Below are positions 1-6,244 of a DNA stretch of 9,105 bases, piece after piece. The stretch is from positions 1 through 9,105 of the forward strand of contig JAHJQJ010000054.1 in assembly GCA_018819325.1 (NCBI GenBank), written 5' to 3'. The DNA comes from Patescibacteria group bacterium (GTDB taxonomy: Bacteria; Patescibacteriota; Microgenomatia; UBA1400; MFAQ01). A program made the position numbers and the translations under genes. The first letter of the stretch is position 1. Each line of letters begins with the position of its first letter. Under the pieces are notes generated by a model, which ran no database searches, was not told the DNA's origin, and worked only from the letters and a program-made list of their open reading frames with translations.

Positions 1-38
1 ATTTGCATAAGTTGTCCCAGCAGTGTATGATTATACAT
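1..38 (-). CDS. N-terminus of a probable IS4-type transposase (partial)
   Basis: Read on the minus strand, ATG at 38-36 opens a frame that stays open to the window edge: M-Y-N-H-T-L-L-G-Q-L-M-Q. AAGGAGG (plus-strand 47-53) sits 8 bases upstream, which is ideal spacing. The pattern of a few polar residues followed by T-[LV]-[LF]-x-Q-L-[ML] resembles the start of IS4-family DDE transposases that carry the DUF4372 N-terminal domain. The catalytic DDE residues are outside the window, so the function is inferred from this short stretch, the IS-style leader and the disrupted gene alongside. It could be another transposase family. Confidence 0.5.
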   Translation of the reverse strand, partial: MYNHTLLGQLMQ

Positions 39-109
39 AAGCCTAACCTCCTTGTGTTTTCAATGGTTTTTGCTTGCGGCTTAAACCATTATAGAACACA
101 GTTAGGCTT
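39..109. repeat. Imperfect inverted repeat at the IS end (leader hairpin)
   Basis: AAGCCTAAC (39-47) pairs with GTTAGGCTT (101-109), TGTGTT (53-58) with AACACA (95-100), and AATGGTTT (62-69) with AAACCATT (83-90), leaving a 13-base loop (70-82). Unpaired bases are 48-52 on one side and 59-61 opposite 91-94. A transcript that starts at the IS promoter contains only the 39-82 arm and cannot fold this way. A transcript arriving from outside the IS contains both arms. This is the arrangement known from IS10 and IS50 for silencing transposase on read-through RNA. Confidence 0.65.
47..53 (-). promoter_or_regulatory. Ribosome binding site of the transposase
   Basis: AAGGAGG on the minus strand lies 8 bases before the ATG at 38-36. 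Most of it falls in an unpaired 5-base bulge (48-52) between two stems of the leader hairpin, and the bases at each edge are paired. It may therefore be hard for a ribosome to reach when the whole hairpin is transcribed. Confidence 0.6.
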
Positions 110-115
110 TTTCAA
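88..115 (-). promoter_or_regulatory. Sigma70-like promoter of the transposase gene
   Basis: On the minus strand, TTGAAA (plus 110-115) is followed after exactly 16 bases by TATAAT (plus 88-93), a perfect consensus -10 box. The expected start of transcription is near 81-82, inside the loop of the hairpin at 39-109. It drives leftward, into the IS and away from the helicase remnant. Confidence 0.65.
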
Positions 116-133
116 TTTCTAATTTGGACGCGT

Positions 134-769
134 ATGATTTCTTATATAGAAAGATCAGCATTAATTATTGATACAGCACATGGATTCCAAGGGGATGAAC
201 GAGATGTCATTATTTTTTCTCCTTGTGTCGGATCTTCAATGCCTCGCGGAGCACAATATTTTATTGCGTCAACTGGGAACCTTTTTAACGTAGCTATTAC
301 AAGGGCCCGTTCGCTTTTGCATGTTATCGGAAATATTAACGCATGTTTTAATTGTGGAATCCCGCATATTTCAGAATTTGCATCTTATGTAATGAATCTT
401 AACAAAGAAACCGAGAAGAAAGTTCACCATAGAGTTCAATTTGATGATTCTAAAGTTGGCCCATACGAAGAGCCGTTTCATGATGCACTTGTAGCGGCTG
501 GGTTAAAACCGATCCCACAGTATCCTGTCAATCAATATCGCCTTGATTTAGCAATAGTAAGTGATGGCTATAAAATGGATATAGAAATTGACGGCGAATA
601 TTATCATAAAGAATGGGATGGTAGCCGTTGCAGAGAGGATTTTATTCGTGATTTAAGACTTCAGGCGTTAGGATGGCATGTTAAGAGATTTTGGGTGTAT
701 CAGATACGTGACCAGCAGGGAAAATGCGTACAGGAAGTGTTGGATTTAATTAAGAGCATTAATAAGTAA
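134..769 (+). pseudogene. 3' remnant of an SF1 (AAA_12) helicase fused to a Vsr-like endonuclease
   Basis: The 211-residue frame is the C-terminal end of a much larger protein. Residues 13-29 (DTAHGFQGDERDVIIFS) match helicase motif V of the Dna2/Upf1-like AAA_12 group, and 49-60 (NLFNVAITRARS) match motif VI with its arginines. Residues from about 105 form a Vsr/REase_MTES_1575-type PD-(D/E)XK domain: E113, YRLD with D138, EIDG with E151 and D153, then H158 and a GW-x-V-x-RFW strand at 180-187. Such fusions normally exceed 1000 residues and carry Walker A and B motifs upstream, which are absent here. The frame is open back to 95 (stop at 92-94), but that part is IS sequence. ATG 134 has no convincing ribosome binding site. 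Without its ATPase lobe it cannot work as a helicase; whether the nuclease domain alone is made is unknown. Confidence 0.8.
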
Positions 770-844
770 TGTGAAATCAATGTTCTTCATGAATGCCTGA
801 TTGGTCAGGGCTGTATTAGCTGCATCAAGGAGTGAAAAATAAAA

Positions 845-1996
845 ATGGAATTACTTGGACTTCTCGCAATAGTATTAGTTTTTATTGTTATTAATAAAAT
901 AGCGGCGCGCGGGAAAAAGAAGTCGAGTGAACCGAGTTACAAAACGATTGTAGATGAAGACAAAGTAGAGTCAGAGACAGTCGTGTGTAAAAATCTTGAG
1001 TGTCAGCAAAAGCTCAGAGTGCCAAAGTCAGATAAAAGACTAACAATAACATGCCCTAAGTGTAGCAAGAGCTTTAGCTATCCTTACGCACCTCCCGTGG
1101 TAAAAGAGGAAGCTGCAAAAGCTTCGTCTCATGATACAGTTGAATCTAAGCCGGTGAAACCTAAGCAAATCAAGATCATAAAATCTGTATCTGGAACATT
1201 TTCAAACATCCCGGAGAGCGAGCGTGTAAGCATATCAAAAATAAAGGACTCCAAGTGTCCGTTTAAATATTTTAAGAATTATATAGAAGACCCCAGAGAG
1301 GAGAAGCCTTTTCTGTCTATAGAATTGGGCCTAGGTAATTTTTTCCACAATAAAGTTGAGAAGTTGTTTAAAACTATCGCCGCACAGCAAAGATTAATAA
1401 AAAAAGAAGACAGTCTCAGCGCGGACAGCATTGTAAATGAGTTTGAGCTGTCATTTTTGTGGAATAAGAAGTTAAGAGAGCCTTATAAAATCATAAGACA
1501 TGATTTCGATTACTTTAAAGATAGGCTCGCTACTATCGCGAATAATTTTAACAGAGGTGTTCTTCCAAAATTAAGAGATCACAAAGTAATAAAAGCAGAA
1601 GGCAACTTAGAGATTAAAACAAATGATTACGCCATAAGAGGAAAATATGATTTATTGACTCAAGATCAGAAAGGTAGGATTTTGCTTTGGGATTGGAAAA
1701 CAGGCACTGCACCAAAGCCTGATTATTATGAAGACTTCACCCTGCAAAAGATTCAGCTAGGCATTTATGCTATCTGGATTAGATACAAATATAAAACTGA
1801 AAATATTATGGCAAACGCAGTTTTTTTACGCGACAACGCGTATTTTCTTCAAGAAGTTTTTGAGTACCACATTGAAAAGAAGGTCGTTGACTTTATCGAT
1901 TTTGAATACAGAAATTTGAAAGAGATAATAGATTATTTTCCTATCCCTAATAATCTTTGTCAATGGTGTAGTTGGAATTCAAAGTGCCCAGCATAG
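845..1996 (+). CDS. Membrane-anchored RecB/Cas4-like PD-(D/E)XK nuclease with zinc ribbon
   Basis: 383 residues. Residues 3-18 are a single hydrophobic helix followed by RGKKK, so the bulk should be cytoplasmic. A zinc ribbon follows (C48, C53, C70, C73) and then a charged linker to about 115. From about 125 lies a RecB-family nuclease (PF12705/Cas4-like): C138, G-x3-H with H168, D269 in GKYDLL, D283-W-K285 in the LLWDWKTG strand, and Q304-x3-Y308. It ends with C372-x2-C375-x5-C381. C138 plus the last three cysteines is the usual 4Fe-4S cluster arrangement of AddB/Cas4/Dna2 nucleases, which cut or trim single-stranded DNA. All expected active-site residues are present. AAGGAG at 827-832 precedes the ATG by 12 bases, slightly far. 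No cas1 or cas2 is nearby, so a CRISPR adaptation role is unlikely. I infer that it is the nuclease of the helicase system downstream. Confidence 0.8.
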   Translation: MELLGLLAIVLVFIVINKIAARGKKKSSEPSYKTIVDEDKVESETVVCKNLECQQKLRVPKSDKRLTITCPKCSKSFSYPYAPPVVKEEAAKASSHDTVESKPVKPKQIKIIKSVSGTFSNIPESERVSISKIKDSKCPFKYFKNYIEDPREEKPFLSIELGLGNFFHNKVEKLFKTIAAQQRLIKKEDSLSADSIVNEFELSFLWNKKLREPYKIIRHDFDYFKDRLATIANNFNRGVLPKLRDHKVIKAEGNLEIKTNDYAIRGKYDLLTQDQKGRILLWDWKTGTAPKPDYYEDFTLQKIQLGIYAIWIRYKYKTENIMANAVFLRDNAYFLQEVFEYHIEKKVVDFIDFEYRNLKEIIDYFPIPNNLCQWCSWNSKCPA

Positions 1997-2072
1997 CCTG
2001 AAACACGATGTATAACGGAATTTTGTAAAAAATATCCCGGGTATTTCTAGAAAAATTAATAAGAGTAAGGGC

Positions 2073-4262
2073 ATGAAAATCATAGACTGGATATTGATAT
2101 TTTCTTTACCGATTACAATAGGTATTATTGTTTTAATTGTAGTTTATAGTCGCAAGAAAGCATGGAGACGAGATTTGGTAAAATTATTGCTGAAGGATAA
2201 AGAGGAAAAGGGTTCTCGGACAGAAGAAATAGTTCAGAGCGGACAAGATTTCCCTGAGGCTAAGAAAGACTTCGGACAGTTAGAAAAAGAAATTCCAAGT
2301 AAGCCTGTGACTGAAAAGGAATGTAAAGCAGGGAATGAAAATATTCAAGAGGAACTCGATCCTTCTGAAGTATCTGGAGAGAATCGGGTGAGTCCTGGTA
2401 AGAGAGGAGGCAGATCAAGAGGTTCAGCCCGTAACCATGAACGCCAAAAAGAAAAAAGTACCAATTCTTTTCGAATAAAACCTGAAATAATTTGCTGGAA
2501 GAAAGAACGTCAATGGATGCTGGCTGTAGAAATTCCAGAAGAAATGACATCAATTCAAGGGTTGGATGTTATCGAAGAGGGATTATCCTTATTACAAGAT
2601 GAAGCTACCGAAGACCGTTGGTGTCTTAGCGAAGCTTTAAGTAGCCATGTAGTAGTTTGCTGGGAAAACAATAAGATTGAGATCCTGTCGGGTGAGGACA
2701 AATATCTCCTATTCAAATTGAATGAGTGGGATAGTGGACGCCGCGTGAGATATCCATCAGCTGGACGGTACCTTGTGGTGGTTTTGGATAGCTGGGAGCG
2801 TGATGAAAAATTGTCGGGATTACCTCCGAGGGCACCAGAGCCAGTGTCAATTAAGAATTGCCGCGCGCACTCCTTCGATATTCAGAAGGACAATGGCAGC
2901 CGAATTGTTTTCCATAAGCCCGATGGAACCCCATTTGAGATTAAACCAAACGCACCGCAATTTGAGTTAGCTGGAAATCAGTTGCTTGATGCATGTGAAG
3001 ATAAAGGTCCTCTTTTCGGAAGCGGGCCATTAAAGATTTTTGTTCTTGGTGGGCAGACATGGACAAATATTCAGACAATTGTTGTCGGTGAAGAAGGTGG
3101 TGGGCAGGGGAAATGGCGTACATTTTTTAGCCCAAATCAAGAGCTTGTCGAACAAGATATGTCTCAAGTTACATCCAGAAAAGGTGGATGGTACTTTCTC
3201 AGGTTTTACGATGAAAACGCTGACTTAGTAGAAAGTTTAGACTTCAGGTTTGTAGGCGGGCTAAAGGATATTAAAATACAACAACCATCTCTTTTTCCTC
3301 CGGAATCGAGACATGGGGAGGTGTTTGTTGACCTCTTCCATGAATCCGATTGTTACATCCAAGCGATAGATAACCCTGAAGGCAACGCGATGATGAAGCG
3401 GGAAAATAACAAAACAATTTTAACCATTCCTCCTAACCCAACAAGAGATAAAACCTGCTGGCTTGTTGGCTCGAATGACGGACATCAGGTGGAAGTAGCC
3501 ATATTAGTGGAAAGAGTTTGGTGGATGGTGGCGGAAGAAAGCAAAGTCCCATCTCGCTGGGAAGACAGGCGTTTAACTTTGGCACGTGATGAATTTACTG
3601 CAATCTCCCAAAAGATTCTCTGGGTTAAACTTCCCAAACCTCGCTGGACAAATGCAATTTCAACAGGATTCAAACAACACAGATCCAGACGTTATGACCT
3701 GAAAGTTATTGAGAATACGGTTGCCATTCCACTACGTGACTTTGCTGATTCTCAAGAAGTGGCAGATTGTTCGCGGGAATACTCTCTTAAGATTTGGATA
3801 ACAATAAACGATAAAATGATTGAGGGCGCTGTAGCTATCATTCCTGCTCGTTTGGCCGAGAAGCAGCAGGAGCCCGAGAGGTCATTTCTAAATCTTGCTG
3901 GGATATCAGCCCCACGGTTGTGTGGTGTCCTAACGAAGCTTCGCAAGGTGACACGCGGATCATTGCGTTTGTTGATTAAAGAAGTACGGCATACGTATTT
4001 CAAAAGACGCAGAATGCATCGAGCTGAACCTGACGAATTTGTAAAGCAGGCGTTATGCGCAATTGCTTTATATCTCGAAATAAATGAAGACCGGGGTCAT
4101 AAAATTGTTAGCCCCAAAAAACGCTGGATTGATAGATCTCATCGGGCAAGAAACGAATTTCCCGAAGTTATTAATCGACTTCGGAATCGTTATGAAGAAT
4201 TGAAGGCGGGAAATACTTATGGAGGTTGTTGTAATATGAGAGATGGGGCGCAGAAGCAATGA
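2073..4262 (+). CDS. Large membrane-anchored protein of unknown function, coupled to the YprA-like helicase
   Basis: 729 residues that I do not recognise. Residues 6-25 form one strongly hydrophobic helix, followed by RKKAWRR, so the rest is predicted to be cytoplasmic. Residues 30-130 are a charged, low-complexity linker, acidic at first and then basic (GKRGGRSRGSAR). Residues 135 to about 590 have many alternating hydrophobic strands and tryptophans (for example GGWYFLRFYDENADLVESLDFRF at 371-393, split here only for reference), suggesting tandem beta-sandwich or Ig-like domains. The last 130 residues are basic and helical (R645-647, KKRW at 682-685). No catalytic motif stands out. No alternative in-frame start exists between the stop at 2013 and the ATG, and the Shine-Dalgarno is weak (AAGAG at 2061). 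Its stop overlaps the helicase start, so the two products are probably partners, like the unknown proteins encoded beside DruE helicases. A DNA-binding or scaffolding role is inference. Confidence 0.75.
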   Translation: MKIIDWILIFSLPITIGIIVLIVVYSRKKAWRRDLVKLLLKDKEEKGSRTEEIVQSGQDFPEAKKDFGQLEKEIPSKPVTEKECKAGNENIQEELDPSEVSGENRVSPGKRGGRSRGSARNHERQKEKSTNSFRIKPEIICWKKERQWMLAVEIPEEMTSIQGLDVIEEGLSLLQDEATEDRWCLSEALSSHVVVCWENNKIEILSGEDKYLLFKLNEWDSGRRVRYPSAGRYLVVVLDSWERDEKLSGLPPRAPEPVSIKNCRAHSFDIQKDNGSRIVFHKPDGTPFEIKPNAPQFELAGNQLLDACEDKGPLFGSGPLKIFVLGGQTWTNIQTIVVGEEGGGQGKWRTFFSPNQELVEQDMSQVTSRKGGWYFLRFYDENADLVESLDFRFVGGLKDIKIQQPSLFPPESRHGEVFVDLFHESDCYIQAIDNPEGNAMMKRENNKTILTIPPNPTRDKTCWLVGSNDGHQVEVAILVERVWWMVAEESKVPSRWEDRRLTLARDEFTAISQKILWVKLPKPRWTNAISTGFKQHRSRRYDLKVIENTVAIPLRDFADSQEVADCSREYSLKIWITINDKMIEGAVAIIPARLAEKQQEPERSFLNLAGISAPRLCGVLTKLRKVTRGSLRLLIKEVRHTYFKRRRMHRAEPDEFVKQALCAIALYLEINEDRGHKIVSPKKRWIDRSHRARNEFPEVINRLRNRYEELKAGNTYGGCCNMRDGAQKQ
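4221..4262 (+). promoter_or_regulatory. Translational coupling junction (ATGA overlap with upstream GGAGG)
   Basis: The stop TGA (4260-4262) of the 729-residue gene overlaps the helicase ATG (4259-4261). The helicase has only a weak purine run of its own (GGGG, 4245-4248). A strong GGAGG at 4221-4225 stands 10 bases before an ATG (4236) that is in frame with the upstream gene and only eight codons from its end. Ribosomes ending at 4262 would be well placed to restart at 4259. Stop-start reinitiation is the most likely route to helicase translation. Confidence 0.5.
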
Positions 4263-6205
4263 ACCCGATAAAACTATCGAGGGACATAGAAGAAAGATAC
4301 CGGCGTTATTTAAAGACAACCTTTTACTTTAAAGAACCAGATTTACGGGCATCTTTCGAGGAAGCGCTTAATTCAGGATATCTGAGTAAAGGGCCATACC
4401 TTGAAGCCACATCGGTATTTAAGCGAGGACAGACACCTCGGAAGTTATTCACACACCTTCTCGGATCACAACCTGATGACGGATTTCTGAAGGCAATAGA
4501 TGGCGACAGACCGCTATATCGGCATCAAGAACAAGCGATTGAAGGAGTGCTTCACGAATTTAATATAATTGTTACAACAGGTACAGGAAGTGGCAAGACT
4601 GAAGCCTTTCTTTATCCTATTCTACTGCATCTTTATCGTGAATTTCAAGAAGGCAAGCTATCTCCGGGCGTACGTGCGTTGATTCTTTATCCTATGAATG
4701 CTCTGGCAAATGACCAGCGTGATCGTCTTGGAGAAATCAGCGAACGGCTTAAAAAAGAGCAATCATCTTTTCGGTTTACTTTTGGACAGTACATCGGAGA
4801 AACTCCTGAAGATGAAAAAGACTCATGGCGAAACGCAAGAGATCATATGGTAAAACGTTTGCCGGGAGAATTAGTCTTGCGTTCCGAAATGAGAAAAACA
4901 CCACCCCATATCCTACTTACTAACTACTCTATGCTAGAGTATTTATTGCTTCGTCCTGATGACAGTCCACTTTTTGATAATGGGCAAGCTCGGTGGTGGA
5001 AATTTTTCGTGTTGGACGAAGCCCATCAATACCGTGGTTCTCGTGGCATTGAGATGGCAATGCTACTACGGCGTCTCAAACAAAGATTAAAAGAAGGAGG
5101 GCGTTTTGAGCCTTTCCGATGCATTGCGACAAGTGCTACTTTGGTTGGTGGAGAAGAAGGAGATAAAGTAGCGGTAGCAAAGTTTGCTTCTGATTTGTTT
5201 GGCGAAGAGTTTCATAAAGAGAACGTAATTCTTGGGGAAACTGATCCAATACGAGAAGGTGGATCAGACAGTCTTTCACTAGACGAATACCGGTTTCTTG
5301 GAGATGTCATTCGTGAGAAAAAAGAAGAAACCAGAGGACGCGTCGCTGAACTAGCGACTAAATTTGGAATATCGTTTTCACAAAATGAAGATTTGGCGAG
5401 AATAATTAGTGAGCTCCTTCAGCGTGATTGTCGAGCAACAAATCTTCGTCAGCTTATCACTAGCAATCCTACCGAAGCGGCGGAAATTGCCGCTCAAATT
5501 TTTGCGGAACTACAAGATAATGAACGGCTACCTGCGCTATCTGAATTGGTTGAACTTCTTTTGAAGGTGAAGGATTTCGTATCTAACGCACCTCTTCTGT
5601 CTGCACGTTATCATCTCTTTCTTCGATCGATTGAAGGGGCCTTTGTTTCTTATTGGCCTCAGAAAAAAGTTCTTCTTGACCGACGAACGCAGGATTCACA
5701 GGGCATAGCATTCGAAGTAGCTTTATGTCGAGAGTGTGGCCAACATTATTTTGTGGGGCCAAAAGATTTTAAGGAAGGTAAGTTGGTAGAAGCGATTCGT
5801 GATCCGAGTCATGTTGGTTTTGGAGCTACCTTTTTTCGACCTATAGAGGGTACTGTTGAAGAAGACGATGAAGATGATGGCAAGGCAACGAATAACAAGC
5901 AGGTATTCCAACTTTGCGTTCGGTGTGGCGAGATGGGAAAAAGCAAACCGAAATGCGGACACAGTAGTTTAATCCATGTAGTCAGAGGGGAATCCCCGAA
6001 GGACGAAGACAGGGCGGATCAAATGGCAAAATGCGGCGCTTGCGGATACAATGCTGCTGGGCGTGATCCAGTGCGTGAGGTAGTTCATGGCTCGGACGGT
6101 CCACACGCTGTTATAGCTACGGCTCTTTACCAAACCCTTCCAATAGGGCGAAAGAAGGTGCTTGCCTTTGCAGATGGACGTCAGGAAGCTGCTTTTTTTG
6201 CTTAG
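4259..6205 (+). CDS. N-terminal part of the split helicase: DEAH RecA lobe 1 and zinc-cluster insertion
   Basis: 648 residues up to the amber codon. Lobe 1 is complete: YRHQ with Q90 (Q motif), TGTGSGKTEAF at 107-117 (Walker A, K113), LILYPMNALA at 141-150 (motif Ia), LLTNYSMLEYLLLRP at 219-233 (motif Ib region), VLDEAHQYRG at 251-260 (motif II) and TSATL at 291-295 (motif III). Residues 340-450 are helical. A cysteine-rich insertion follows: C490/C493, C553/C556, C566 and C592/C595, enough for about two zinc sites, with a very acidic loop (EEDDEDDGK, 534-542) between the pairs. The chain stops in VLAFADGRQEAAFFA, the first strand and helix of lobe 2 (motif IV region). On its own this product could bind ATP but lacks the arginine finger of motif VI, so helicase activity is not expected. 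Confidence 0.75.
   Translation: MNPIKLSRDIEERYRRYLKTTFYFKEPDLRASFEEALNSGYLSKGPYLEATSVFKRGQTPRKLFTHLLGSQPDDGFLKAIDGDRPLYRHQEQAIEGVLHEFNIIVTTGTGSGKTEAFLYPILLHLYREFQEGKLSPGVRALILYPMNALANDQRDRLGEISERLKKEQSSFRFTFGQYIGETPEDEKDSWRNARDHMVKRLPGELVLRSEMRKTPPHILLTNYSMLEYLLLRPDDSPLFDNGQARWWKFFVLDEAHQYRGSRGIEMAMLLRRLKQRLKEGGRFEPFRCIATSATLVGGEEGDKVAVAKFASDLFGEEFHKENVILGETDPIREGGSDSLSLDEYRFLGDVIREKKEETRGRVAELATKFGISFSQNEDLARIISELLQRDCRATNLRQLITSNPTEAAEIAAQIFAELQDNERLPALSELVELLLKVKDFVSNAPLLSARYHLFLRSIEGAFVSYWPQKKVLLDRRTQDSQGIAFEVALCRECGQHYFVGPKDFKEGKLVEAIRDPSHVGFGATFFRPIEGTVEEDDEDDGKATNNKQVFQLCVRCGEMGKSKPKCGHSSLIHVVRGESPKDEDRADQMAKCGACGYNAAGRDPVREVVHGSDGPHAVIATALYQTLPIGRKKVLAFADGRQEAAFFA
6203..6205 (+). other. 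In-frame amber codon interrupting the helicase
   Basis: TAG replaces codon 649 in the sequence context FFA-stop-YLEDSYKDIL. The following codons (from 6206) stay in the same frame and continue the family pattern with no length change. Single-base ancestors include TGG (W), TCG (S), CAG (Q), AAG (K), GAG (E), TTG (L) and TAC/TAT (Y). No hairpin resembling a selenocysteine or pyrrolysine insertion element was obvious just downstream. Confidence 0.85.
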
Positions 6206-6244
6206 TATCTCGAAGATTCGTATAAAGATATTCTAAGCCGCAAT

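Larger units (their letters stand above)
1..125 (-). mobile_element. Right-hand end of an insertion sequence (IS4-like, partial)
   Basis: The segment holds the complete 5' control region of a leftward gene. It has a sigma70-like promoter (110-115 and 88-93), an imperfect hairpin (39-109), a Shine-Dalgarno (47-53) and a start codon (38-36) with 12 codons in view. Immediately to its right begins a helicase frame that lacks its 5' part, which is what an IS insertion would leave. The outer boundary is not visible as a defined terminal repeat. I place it near 116-133, between the -35 box and the first residues that look like helicase. The other end and any target-site duplication lie outside the window. 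The IS4 family assignment rests only on the look of the short N-terminus. Confidence 0.55.

Noticed and set aside
52..94. Outward promoter from the IS driving the helicase remnant and operon
   Set aside because: Possible hexamers on the plus strand (TTGCTT, TTATAG) are separated by only about 13 bases, too short for a sigma70 promoter.
796..809. Hairpin CCTGA-TTGG-TCAGG between the helicase remnant and the nuclease gene
   Set aside because: Only five base pairs and no T run, so it is not distinguishable from chance as a terminator.
845..1996. Cas4 of a CRISPR adaptation module
   Set aside because: The nuclease shares the Fe-S RecB-like architecture, but no repeats, spacers, cas1 or cas2 occur in the window, and the membrane helix and zinc ribbon are not typical of Cas4.
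2029..2046. Palindrome around CCCGGG as an operator or terminator
   Set aside because: The outer A/T arms and the CCCGGG core cannot pair in one register without mismatches, and no T run follows.
2023..2051. Promoter for the 729-residue gene (TTGTAA, about 17 bases, TCTAGA)
   Set aside because: Neither hexamer is close to consensus in the -10 position, and the short gap fits co-transcription with the nuclease gene.
6203..6244. Recoding of TAG as pyrrolysine or a programmed read-through site
   Set aside because: TAG also terminates the 845-1996 gene and the helicase itself, no specific downstream structure is evident, and lobe 2 of a helicase is not a known site for pyrrolysine. It remains only as an alternative to test.
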